DNA of 50,552 nt from Clostridia bacterium (GTDB lineage Bacteria > Bacillota > Clostridia > Christensenellales > CAG-917), in assembly GCA_028710495.1 (NCBI GenBank), contig JAQUST010000001.1, positions 169,853 to 220,404 of the forward strand. The letters are read 5' to 3'. Positions within the stretch are counted from its first letter, which is position 1. Each line of letters starts with the position of its first letter. Made by a program: the position numbers and the translations under genes. A model generated the notes under the pieces. That model was not told where the DNA came from. It did no database searches and saw nothing but the letters and a program-made list of their open reading frames with translations. Shown here piece after piece: positions 29,009 through 38,003 of this stretch.

Positions 29009-29314
29009 TGGAGCTGTTACCGGGATTTGCTCCGTTTCGCTTTGCTTCACTATCACGCCGGGGCTACGACCCTTCTTCTGCCACTGGCAGCGGGTCTTGC
29101 CCGTTCAAATCCCTTTTTACCTTAGAAACAAAAATAGTCCCCACTTGGGGACTATTTTGGTTGGAGCTGTTACCGGGATTTGCTCCGTTTCGCTTTGCTT
29201 CACTATCACGCCGGGGCTACGACCCTTCTTCTGCCACTGGCAGCGGGTCTTGCCCGTTCAAATCCCTTTTTACCTTAGAAACAAAAATAGTCCCCACTTG
29301 GGGACTATTTTGGT
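29009..29314 (-). repeat. Two 153-bp tandem units downstream of tRNA-Thr, each with a copy of the tRNA 3' end plus a terminator
   Basis: tggagctgttaccgggattt at 29009, 29162 and 29315 (the real tRNA); identical spacer and aaaatagtccccacttggggactatttt terminator in each unit. Confidence 0.95.
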
Positions 29315-29390
29315 TGGAGCTGTTACCGGGATTTGAACCCGGGACCTCGTCCTTACCAAGGACGTGCTCTACCGACTGAGCCATAACAGC
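29315..29390 (-). tRNA. tRNA-Thr(GGT), CCA encoded
   Basis: GCTGTTATGGCTCAGTCGGTAGAGCACGTCCTTGGTAAGGACGAGGTCCCGGGTTCAAATCCCGGTAACAGCTCCA; cloverleaf, anticodon loop TTGGTAA. Confidence 0.97.
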
Positions 29391-29524
29391 AAGGCTGAAA
29401 ATGACGGGATTTATCGCAAGTGTTAATGCAAAAGTTTCCTATCTTCAACCAGCACAGCAGTAAGATTATATTTTATAGTGCGAAATTTGTCAAACATTTT
29501 TGCAAACAATACATTTATTATATG

Positions 29525-29550
29525 AAAAAAGCCCTGAAATCAGAGCTTTT
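29525..29550 (-). terminator. Intrinsic terminator downstream of aminotransferase
   Basis: aaaaaagccctgaaatcagagctttt. Confidence 0.75.
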
Positions 29551-29651
29551 GCAGTAAGAAAATATTATTTTATTTATAAAAAAATTTGCGTTTCACTACT
29601 TCAATTTGCTTTGTATAAAATCAATAATTTCTTATGTTTGCAAGTTTTTGT

Positions 29652-30932
29652 CTAGTTACTAAAACATTTTTCTAAAACAAGTTCCATTCTTGCAATTTTT
29701 ATTGCGCTTACCAAAATATCCATTGCTACATTAAGTTCATCAACAGTAGGGACTGTAGGCGCAATTCGTATATTCTGATTGTGGTCATCAAGTTTGTATG
29801 GGAAAGTTGCTCCAGCCCCGGTAAACTTAACTCCAGCTTCATTCGCAAGTTCAACAATTCTCTTTGCACAGCTTTTGATATTGAGTGAGATGAAATAACC
29901 GCCATTTGGTTTTGACCATTTCACATATTCATCATCTGTAAATGCCTCTGCTAATTTCGCTTCAACAGCTTCAAACTTGGGTCTAATAATATCTGCGTGT
30001 TGCTTCATAATTTTGGCAGTGTTCTCACGATTTTTCATATAAAGTACATGCGCAAGTTGAACTGTCTTGTTTGGTCCTATAGTTTTAAAGAAATATTTGC
30101 TCTTGATATCAGCAATGTTTGTTTCTGAAGCCATAAATGCAGCGATACCTGCACTCGCCAAAGTAATCTTTGAAGTTGATGCAAATTGATATACCCTGTC
30201 CAGTGTTCCTGCTTTTCTTGCAACATCAAATATGTTTTTTAGCTTAACATCGTTTTCATAAAGTGTATGCATTGCATAAGCATTATCCCAAAAAATACGA
30301 AAATCAGAAGCCGCAGTCTGCATTGTCGCAAGTCTTTCAACAACCTTGTCGCTATATGTAATTCCTGTTGGATTGCTATATTTTGGAATGCACCAAATAC
30401 CTTTCACACTTTCATCGCCCTTGACCAACGCTTCAACCATATCCATATCAGGACCATCGTCGAGCATCGGAATGGTAATCATTTCTATTCCAAGCACCTC
30501 ACATATTGAGAAGTGTCTGTCATATCCAGGAGCTGGGCAGATAAATTTTACTTTTGGAAGCTTATTCCACGGAGTGCTTCCCATGACACCAAATTGCTTT
30601 GCAAACTGCAACAAGTCATACATTATTGACAAGCTGGAGTTATCGGCAACCAAAACTTCTTCTATTCTGACATCATAAATACTTGCAAACATCTCTCTTG
30701 CTTCTTTCAAGCCATCAGGCATACCGTAATTGCGGATATCACCTGCTGCTGTCTGAAAATTCGCATCCACAAGCAATTGGAACATTGGAATCGCCAAATC
30801 AAGCTGTTCTTTGCAAGGACGGCCACGGGTCATATCAATTGAGCGGCCAGTTTTTTGCAGTTTTTTGAAAACTTTGCGTTCTGAAGCAAGTGTTTCTTCG
30901 AGCTGTTGCTTTCCTAATACCTTATAGTCCAT
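29652..30932 (-). CDS. Aspartate aminotransferase-like class I/II PLP enzyme (type Ic-like)
   Basis: DMTRGRPCKEQLDLA, WCIPKYSNPTGITYSD, FASTSKITLASAGIA; RBS-preceded ATG at 30932. Confidence 0.85.
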   Translation of the reverse strand: MDYKVLGKQQLEETLASERKVFKKLQKTGRSIDMTRGRPCKEQLDLAIPMFQLLVDANFQTAAGDIRNYGMPDGLKEAREMFASIYDVRIEEVLVADNSSLSIMYDLLQFAKQFGVMGSTPWNKLPKVKFICPAPGYDRHFSICEVLGIEMITIPMLDDGPDMDMVEALVKGDESVKGIWCIPKYSNPTGITYSDKVVERLATMQTAASDFRIFWDNAYAMHTLYENDVKLKNIFDVARKAGTLDRVYQFASTSKITLASAGIAAFMASETNIADIKSKYFFKTIGPNKTVQLAHVLYMKNRENTAKIMKQHADIIRPKFEAVEAKLAEAFTDDEYVKWSKPNGGYFISLNIKSCAKRIVELANEAGVKFTGAGATFPYKLDDHNQNIRIAPTVPTVDELNVAMDILVSAIKIARMELVLEKCFSN

Positions 30933-31110
30933 ATAATTATCTCCTGTAAGCATTATCTAAGATATCATAAATCTTTTATGTCTTCAACTATTTTTAATCT
31001 AATGATACAAATATAATTTTATTTCCGTTTCGCTAAATAATGATAGTATCATAAAATTAAGTGCTTAAACTACAAATAAATTATGCTTTACCGCTTTCTA
31101 AAACTTCGCA

Positions 31111-32433
31111 TTAGTCTCTTTTATCAATATTTTTGCGGATAATCAATCGTATTGGCGTTCCCTCAAAATCAAAACTTTTTCTAAGTGCATTTTCAAGATA
31201 TCGTTTGTATGAAAAGTGCAAAATTTCAGGGTCATTCACCTTTATGACAAAGGTCGGGGGTGCAGTCGCAACCTGAGTTATATACAATATCTTGAGCTTT
31301 CTGCCATTCTTTGCAGGCGGTTCACTGATACGGATTGCATCTGCTAGCACTTCATTCAAAAGTCCTGTTGTTATGCGCTTGTTTGAATTATCGTAAACTT
31401 TTTTGACATAGTTGAGAATAGTGTCAATTCTTTGCCCTGTCTTTGCAGAAACAAAAAGAGGTTTAACATAATCCATAAACTTCAAATCACCTTGCAGTTG
31501 CTTTTTGAAAACATTGATAGTATTAGTGTCTTTTTCAACCAAGTCCCATTTGTTCATAACGATGATTGAAGGTTTGCCTTCTTCATGCACGAAACCGGCA
31601 ATTTTGACATCTTGTTCTGTCATGCCTTCATTGGCGTCGCAAACTATAAGCACAACATCCGCTCTACGCACAGCGACCAATGCTCTCACAACACTATAAT
31701 GTTCAAGGTCTTCTGATATTCCTCTTTTGCGGCGCAAACCTGCCGTGTCAATAATTGTAAACTTGTCTTCGTTTTTTTCTAAATCAGTATCAATCGCATC
31801 CCTTGTTGTGCCTGCTATTTCACTCACTATAACACGCGCATATCCTAGCAATTGGTTTGTTATTGAACTTTTTCCTGCATTAGGTTTGCCAACTATGGCT
31901 ATTTTAATTTTATCACCGATTTCCTCTGCAGGAATAGTTGGTATACTTTCTACCATTCTATCAAGCAAATCGCCAAGCCCTTTCCCCTGCTCAGCGGAAA
32001 CACTCATAGGTTCACCAAAGCCTAGCGAGTAAAAGCTGTACAAGTCTCCGTCATTGTAATTATCAAGTTTATTGACAGCAAGAACGATAGGAGCTGTTGC
32101 TTTTCTAAGATATGCAGCAATAATTTCATCATCCAATGTCAAGCCCGTTTTGCCGTCAACCACATAAACAATGACGTCTGCATTGTCGATTGCAATTTGT
32201 GCTTGTTCTTTGATATTTACCCACATTTCATCATCACTTTTGAGTTCAAGTCCGCCGGTATCGACCAAAGTAAAATTTTTGCCACACCATTCGGCATCAG
32301 AATAGACCCTGTCACGAGTCACGCCGGGAGTATCTTCAACGATAGAAATGCGTGTGCCAACCAACTTGTTAAACAGAGTTGATTTGCCCACATTCGGTCT
32401 TCCAACAATTGCAATCAATGGTTTCTTTGCCAT
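31111..32433 (-). CDS. der: Ribosome biogenesis GTPase Der (EngA)
   Basis: Two G domains: IVGRPNVGKSTLFNKL and IVGKPNAGKSSITNQLL; NKLD and NKWD; C-terminal KH-like domain. Confidence 0.97.
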   Translation of the reverse strand: MAKKPLIAIVGRPNVGKSTLFNKLVGTRISIVEDTPGVTRDRVYSDAEWCGKNFTLVDTGGLELKSDDEMWVNIKEQAQIAIDNADVIVYVVDGKTGLTLDDEIIAAYLRKATAPIVLAVNKLDNYNDGDLYSFYSLGFGEPMSVSAEQGKGLGDLLDRMVESIPTIPAEEIGDKIKIAIVGKPNAGKSSITNQLLGYARVIVSEIAGTTRDAIDTDLEKNEDKFTIIDTAGLRRKRGISEDLEHYSVVRALVAVRRADVVLIVCDANEGMTEQDVKIAGFVHEEGKPSIIVMNKWDLVEKDTNTINVFKKQLQGDLKFMDYVKPLFVSAKTGQRIDTILNYVKKVYDNSNKRITTGLLNEVLADAIRISEPPAKNGRKLKILYITQVATAPPTFVIKVNDPEILHFSYKRYLENALRKSFDFEGTPIRLIIRKNIDKRD

Positions 32434-32440
32434 ATATCTC

Positions 32441-33703
32441 CTATAATTCAACTATCTTCTGCAACAAGTCACTTCCTGACTCATTTGCAACAAGCACTTT
32501 CTTGCCAAGCCCTTTTTCAAGGTCGTCAAGTGAAATGTTGTCGAGAAAAACTGTTGAAAATTCTTTTAGCATATTTGACGGAACAATAAATCCGTCCATA
32601 TCATTTGTTTTTATTTGAGCAAGAATATCACCTGCTGTCACAAGCCCTGCTACGGTGACGCTTTCGCCAAAAAATTTATTTTTTACAGTAAAAATTTCAA
32701 TTTCCACTCCCAATTTTTTTTCGATTTCTTTTGCGCATTCTTTAAGCAACGGTGCAAAAGAAACGCCTGTGATAAACCCGACTTTTTTCCCTAAGTTTTG
32801 AATTTCGGTTTCACTCATCACATAGTCAATATTGGATTTGAAATCCGCAACAAGTCCCACACCGTTTTCAATTTGGTCAAATGCTCCATAGTATTCAAAA
32901 CTCGGAATAGGACGATTTGCCCGCAGATAAAATTCATCGGAACACCAGCAAAATCCATCGAATTCTATATGCAATTTTTCAACGATATCAATAGTTTCAA
33001 TCGCTTTCGCTTCATCAACCTGCTTGAGTTCAGCCAATCCTTTGCGATGCTTTGTCAATCCAACAGGAACAACGGCGCAAGTCTCAACTCCCTTCATTTC
33101 GTGAAGTTTTCTGATGCTTTCTTCCAAAATTTTGTTATCGTTTATTTCGGGAACCATAACAATTTGCGTATGCATTTTTATTCCGCCCTCACCCAATATT
33201 TTCATATTGTTTATGAGGTTTTTGGTTTTTGGATTTGAAACAAGCATAAGTCTTATATCATCATCAAATGCGTGCACGGAAATATATATCGGAGACAGCT
33301 TAAGTCTTATTATTCTTTCAATTTCTTCACTCGTAATGTTTGTCAAAGTGACATAGCTCCCGCTAATGAATGAATAGCGATAATCATCGTCTTTGACATA
33401 AAGCATATCTCGCATACCTTTTGGCAACTGATCAATGAAGCAAAATTTACATTTATTTTTGCAACGGATTGGCGCCAATTCTTCGTCAATTTCAATTCCT
33501 AAAGGAGTATCGGCATTTTTCTTTACTTTCACAGTCTTTGTTTTGCCATTCCTGACTATATCAACTGAAAACTTTTCCTGAGCATCATAAAAAATACAAT
33601 CCAAAATATCGCAAAAAGTATGACCGTCAAATGCGATAAGTTCATCCCCTGTTTTGAAACCTTGATGTTTTGCTATTTTGGACAGCTCGGAAATTTTTGC
33701 CAT
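32441..33703 (-). CDS. DUF512 family radical-SAM/PDZ-like protein
   Basis: N-terminal PDZ-like GFKTGDELIAFDG; CKNKCKFCFIDQLPKGMRDMLYVKDDDYRYSFISGSYVTLTN; adjacent to der as is common in Clostridia. Confidence 0.92.
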   Translation of the reverse strand: MAKISELSKIAKHQGFKTGDELIAFDGHTFCDILDCIFYDAQEKFSVDIVRNGKTKTVKVKKNADTPLGIEIDEELAPIRCKNKCKFCFIDQLPKGMRDMLYVKDDDYRYSFISGSYVTLTNITSEEIERIIRLKLSPIYISVHAFDDDIRLMLVSNPKTKNLINNMKILGEGGIKMHTQIVMVPEINDNKILEESIRKLHEMKGVETCAVVPVGLTKHRKGLAELKQVDEAKAIETIDIVEKLHIEFDGFCWCSDEFYLRANRPIPSFEYYGAFDQIENGVGLVADFKSNIDYVMSETEIQNLGKKVGFITGVSFAPLLKECAKEIEKKLGVEIEIFTVKNKFFGESVTVAGLVTAGDILAQIKTNDMDGFIVPSNMLKEFSTVFLDNISLDDLEKGLGKKVLVANESGSDLLQKIVEL

Positions 33704-33730
33704 TCTTATGTATTCCTTATTTATGACCCG

Positions 33731-33912
33731 TTCGATTATCCAACTTTTCTGTGTTTTGGAACTTTCTTTAATTCTTAATTCTTTCGGTTACCTACTATTT
33801 TGCGTATTCCAATTTTCTTGTGTTTTATTCTTTCGGTTTTCCAACTTTCTTGTGTTCTTCATTTTTTCGGTTTTCCAACTATTTTCGTATTCCAATTTAC
33901 TTGCGTTTTCAC
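33731..33912. repeat. Degenerate pyrimidine-rich tandem repeat (ttcggttttccaactttcttgtgtt-like units)
   Basis: Several imperfect copies of ctttcggtt(tt)ccaac/tccaattttcttgtgttt. Confidence 0.65.
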
Positions 33913-33928
33913 AATTAAATTCCAGTCT

Positions 33929-35011
33929 TTATTTACCGAAACCTGCAATAAACTCCGCTATATCTGAAATATTATTGTCAATCTTGCGTTCTGATATATT
34001 CTTGACCATATCGGCAGACAGGTCAGTTTGTATCAATTTATAAAGTCCCATAATAATATCTTTTGCATCTTTTGCGCAATAAATAAGATTGCGTTTGGCA
34101 AGATAATTCAAATCTTTTGTTGCCATATCGCCCTTTGGAGGAAAAGTAATAATTGCGCGACCCAAAAGAAATGACTTATAGATTGCAGCGATACTGTAAT
34201 ATGTTATCACTATATCACTTGCAGACAAATACTCGTCAAAGTTTGCTTTCTTGTCAAACAACAAAACATTGTCTGATGATTTCAATTCAACCAACTTGCG
34301 CAATTCACTGAATGTATCCGCCTTTGGACAATAAGCCACAATATTGATTATATCGCCCTGGTCAAGAAGCATATCAAACATCTCGGTGCAATCATTTTTG
34401 TCGCGGCAGTTCAAAAATACCGTTGTTGACTTAGACAAACCAATTTCTTGCTTGAGCGACGCTCTTCCATCATCTGAAAGCGGTTCAATTTCAATCGGTA
34501 AACCCATAGCCACAACCGAACGCGCAGGAAGCCCCATTCTCACGACTTCAGCTTTCACATCGGCATTTTCGACTATAAACGCATCAGTTGCGAGGTCAAA
34601 AAACGCTTTATCAGCAGTAAAGCTAGGCATAAGCGCCAGTATCGGTGTTTCAAAGCCAGTCTTCTTTCTTGAATCAAGGGCTATACAATGTGAGTAAGCA
34701 GACAAACAAACGATACAAGAAGGCTTAAAGCGTAAGACTGCATTTCGAATGCGGTTAGTGCGACCTTTTTGTTCTTTTTTCTTTTGGTTTTCACTTTTTA
34801 TTCCGTTCTTTTCACGCTTCTTCATATAGTTCATTTTCAACCATTGAAGCTGTTCAGCGCTACTGAATTTCAACTTGCTTTCATAGTGACTTTCATCAAA
34901 AACAACGACATAATGCTCTCCCAACGCCTCAATACTTTGCTTGAGTTGCTTTGGAATTTGTTCACTAACATCGTTTGAAGTCAAAATTAAAATAACGGGT
35001 TTCATCTTCAT
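33929..35011 (-). CDS. Putative glycosyltransferase (GT28/UgtP-like fold)
   Basis: VVVFDESHYESKLKFSS...NADVKAEVVRMGLPARSVVAMGLPIE...ASDIVITYYSIAAIYKSFLLGRAIITFPP resembles processive glycolipid glycosyltransferases. Confidence 0.5.
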   Translation of the reverse strand: MKMKPVILILTSNDVSEQIPKQLKQSIEALGEHYVVVFDESHYESKLKFSSAEQLQWLKMNYMKKREKNGIKSENQKKKEQKGRTNRIRNAVLRFKPSCIVCLSAYSHCIALDSRKKTGFETPILALMPSFTADKAFFDLATDAFIVENADVKAEVVRMGLPARSVVAMGLPIEIEPLSDDGRASLKQEIGLSKSTTVFLNCRDKNDCTEMFDMLLDQGDIINIVAYCPKADTFSELRKLVELKSSDNVLLFDKKANFDEYLSASDIVITYYSIAAIYKSFLLGRAIITFPPKGDMATKDLNYLAKRNLIYCAKDAKDIIMGLYKLIQTDLSADMVKNISERKIDNNISDIAEFIAGFGK

Positions 35012-35037
35012 ATTTATATCCGCCCCAAAATTTAGTT

Positions 35038-36684
35038 TTATGCTTCGTAAATGATTGGCATAATCATCGGGAAATGCCTGTCTTTTACAAATTGTCTTTT
35101 AAGCGATTTTCTTATAGCTTGTGTAATACGGCTTCTATCGATAACTTCACCAACAAAGTCTAGTGTTGCTATTGCATTTTCAACAATACCCTTTGCACTT
35201 TCAAGCGCCTCGGGAGACATACTCATACCACGCACCAACAAATCCGGCGGAGAAAGCAATATGCCGTTTTTCATATCAACGCTGACAATAACAATCAAAA
35301 ATCCATTTTCAGACAAGCTCTTTCTGTCACGAATAATATTGCTGCCCTCATCCAAAACTGTTCCGTCAATATAGACATTCCCGGCAGTAACGTTGGATTG
35401 ACGTTTCATAGTTTTTTGGTTCACACCATACACCGCTCCGATTTCAGGTATTGCGATATTCAAAGGATTGACACCACATTTTTCTGCCATTTTTGAATGC
35501 AGATATTGATGTCTGTATTCGCCGTGAACAGGCATAAAAAATTTAGGTTTAACAAGTGTAAGCATCAACTTCAATTCCTCAGCATAAGCGTGTCCGGATA
35601 CATGCACATCATTCATACTTTCATAAATAACTTCAGCGCCTCTCTTGAACAATTTGTTGATGACATTGTAAACTGATTTTTCGTTTCCTGGTATCGGAGA
35701 TGAGGACAAAACGACCACATCGTCTGATCCTATATTGATTTTCCCAAATTCGCCCTCGCTCATTCTTGTAAGCGCGCTCATTGGTTCACCTTGAGTACCA
35801 GTTGCAAGCACAATTTGTTTTGCAAACGGAAGTTTCCCGGGGCTTTCAACAATAATATCATTTGGAACGGTCAACTCGCCAACTTTTGAACCCATTTCAA
35901 CAATACCTTTCATACTGCGTCCTGAAAGTATAACCTTTCTACCGTACTTAGAAGCTATATTAAGAATTTGCTGCACTCTGTAGTTGCTAGAAGCAAATGT
36001 CGCGATAATAAGTCTTTGTTCGCGGTGGGAAGCAAAAATGTTTTCAATGCCAACTCCCGCAACTCTTTCAGAATCAGAATGACCTTTGCGCTCAACATTT
36101 GTCGATTCGCCAAGCATAAGCATAACGCCTTTTGATCCGATTTCTGCAATGCGTTGCAAATTTGTCGGTTTGTTGTCTATTGGTGTAGCATCAAGTTTGA
36201 AATCTCCAGAGTGATAGATAACACCAATAGGTGTGGTGATTGCGAATGCGCAAGCGCCTGCCAATGAGTGAGTAACTTTTATAAATTCAACTTTGAAGCA
36301 TCCCGCTATCGCTGTTTCGCCCTCTTGTACGGTGCGTGCATCAACAATAATATGTCTTTCAACTAATTTTCTATCAAGCATCGCCAGTGTCATCGGAGTT
36401 CCAAAAATAGGAACGTTCAAATCTTCAATAACATATTGAATTGCACCTATATGGTCCTCGTGACCGTGTGTCAAAAATATTCCGCGAACTTTGTCACGGT
36501 TTTCTGTCAGATATGTTATGTCAGGAATTATTGCATCAATGCCCGGGCTTTCCTCGTCCGGGAAGTCCACACCACAATCAATGATTATTATATCATCGCC
36601 ATATTCTATTGCTGTCATATTTTTCCCGATTTGCCCTACACCACCGAGAAAAATAACTTTTACGCTTTTTTGCTGTTTAGCCAA
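35038..36684 (-). CDS. Ribonuclease J
   Basis: Beta-CASP metallo-beta-lactamase: LTHGHEDHIGAIQYV, HSGDFKLD, GESTNVERKGHSDSE, VSGHAYAEELKLMLTLVKPKFFMPVHGEYRH. Confidence 0.96.
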   Translation of the reverse strand: MAKQQKSVKVIFLGGVGQIGKNMTAIEYGDDIIIIDCGVDFPDEESPGIDAIIPDITYLTENRDKVRGIFLTHGHEDHIGAIQYVIEDLNVPIFGTPMTLAMLDRKLVERHIIVDARTVQEGETAIAGCFKVEFIKVTHSLAGACAFAITTPIGVIYHSGDFKLDATPIDNKPTNLQRIAEIGSKGVMLMLGESTNVERKGHSDSERVAGVGIENIFASHREQRLIIATFASSNYRVQQILNIASKYGRKVILSGRSMKGIVEMGSKVGELTVPNDIIVESPGKLPFAKQIVLATGTQGEPMSALTRMSEGEFGKINIGSDDVVVLSSSPIPGNEKSVYNVINKLFKRGAEVIYESMNDVHVSGHAYAEELKLMLTLVKPKFFMPVHGEYRHQYLHSKMAEKCGVNPLNIAIPEIGAVYGVNQKTMKRQSNVTAGNVYIDGTVLDEGSNIIRDRKSLSENGFLIVIVSVDMKNGILLSPPDLLVRGMSMSPEALESAKGIVENAIATLDFVGEVIDRSRITQAIRKSLKRQFVKDRHFPMIMPIIYEA

Positions 36685-36814
36685 TTTCTAGCCTCCATTA
36701 CTTTCAATATTTAATAATTATATACTAATATTGAATTTTAATCAACACAATAGCATCTCCACGTAAAAAATATTACGCAAAAAAACAAATATCTGTCTAG
36801 AGAATTATTTTCAA

Positions 36815-36878
36815 TCCTCGACTTAAACAAACCTCGACTTAATCAAACCTTGACTTAATCAAATTTGACTTAATCAAA
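36815..36878. repeat. Tandem repeat, about 4 copies of a 16-17-bp unit (cctcgacttaatcaaa)
   Basis: cctcgacttaaacaaa/cctcgacttaaatcaaa/ccttgacttaatcaaa/tttgacttaatcaaa. Confidence 0.8.
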
Positions 36879-36893
36879 CTTAGTTTGTTTGTT

Positions 36894-36927
36894 ATAAAAA
36901 AACGCAACTTTCTAAAAGTGCGTTTTC
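36894..36927 (-). terminator. Intrinsic terminator downstream of nucleotidyltransferase
   Basis: aaaaaaacgcaactttctaaaagtgcgtttt. Confidence 0.7.
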
Positions 36928-36968
36928 CAATCGAAACGAATATATAGTTTAAGGGGAAAAAATATTTT

Positions 36969-37742
36969 CTAAACAAAAAAATCTTGATAGTTTTCAAAGT
37001 TGTCGACAACGTATGAATTTGTTGCATAATAGCTCCGCAAAGTTCCGATATCCGACCAATACGCATCTGTATTGAAAGCGTAAAGTTGGAACTTATCACG
37101 GTTCCAGCCTCCATTTTCGCCGAATTTTTCTTTTTCTTTTTTCACTCCTTCCAAAAGACGCGGAAAAAGATTTTTTGCAAAGTCATAATTGCATTTTGGA
37201 ATATATTTTAACACCGATTTCTTAAACGCATAAATACCGAGATTAACCGTGTTTTTCGTGGGGTTTTCTGGCTTTTCTTGAAATCCTACTATGCGATTTT
37301 CTTCATCTATATCAATAATTCCAAAGCCTTTCGGGTCAGCTACATTTTTTACGGCGATAGTGCCTATTCCACCCCTATTTTGATGAAATACAATAAAGGT
37401 GTCAAGATTCAAGTCGCAAAATGCATCTCCAGAAACAACTAAAAAATCATCATCTAAAAACTCTTCCGCATTTTTGACACATCCCGCAGTTCCAAGGGGA
37501 GCTTCTTCCAAAAAGTGACTGAGCTTCACGCCAAGACGTCTTCCATCACCAAAATAATCCATAATATCATCAGCTTTGTAGCCTAAAGTAAGTGCGATTT
37601 CGCTTATACCATACGATTTCAACCATAAGATGATATATTCTAGTACTGGCTTTCCAATTATAGGAACCATTGGTTTTGGCATTTTGTTTGTTATAGGCTT
37701 AAGACGTTCACCGCGTCCGCCTGCTAATATGATTGCTTTCAT
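36969..37742 (-). CDS. Sugar-phosphate nucleotidyltransferase (NTP_transferase family)
   Basis: MKAIILAGGRGERLKPITNKMPKPMVPIIGKPVLEYII; VSGDAFCDLNL. Confidence 0.92.
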   Translation of the reverse strand: MKAIILAGGRGERLKPITNKMPKPMVPIIGKPVLEYIILWLKSYGISEIALTLGYKADDIMDYFGDGRRLGVKLSHFLEEAPLGTAGCVKNAEEFLDDDFLVVSGDAFCDLNLDTFIVFHQNRGGIGTIAVKNVADPKGFGIIDIDEENRIVGFQEKPENPTKNTVNLGIYAFKKSVLKYIPKCNYDFAKNLFPRLLEGVKKEKEKFGENGGWNRDKFQLYAFNTDAYWSDIGTLRSYYATNSYVVDNFENYQDFFV

Positions 37743-37784
37743 AATGTTAGTGTAAAATTATTTTGAAAAACTATTCGTATTTGT

Positions 37785-37813
37785 TTTACTAAAAAATTTA
37801 ATTGCGGTATAAT
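37785..37813 (+). promoter_or_regulatory. Putative sigma-A promoter upstream of serC
   Basis: tttact - 17 nt - TATAAT. Confidence 0.5.
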
Positions 37814-38003
37814 TTTAGCGAATTAAGGAAGCTAACAACTTCCTATATTTATTTAGTTGGCTAAAGAAAGCTCTCTATATAGCAGATTTTAACAGGCTTT
37901 CTTCAAGTTTGTAACATTCTTCCAAACAGCTTTTCGGGATTTTGCAGCGTAGCCACTAATTCTTCCACTTTGTATTAAAATTTTTTATATATAAGGAGCA
38001 CCA

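Noticed and set aside
29009-29314. CRISPR-like array
   Set aside because: Units are identical throughout (no variable spacers), long, and contain tRNA ends and terminators; no cas genes.
28999-29379. 126-aa plus-strand ORF with repeated LELLPGFAPFRFASLSRRGYDPSS peptide
   Set aside because: Overlaps the tRNA-Thr gene and its repeats in antisense; typical spurious tRNA-antisense ORF. Kept only as a low-interest observation, not as a CDS.
37814-38003. T-box leader for serC
   Set aside because: No T-box sequence (AGGGTGGNACCGCG) or terminator/antiterminator arrangement was found.
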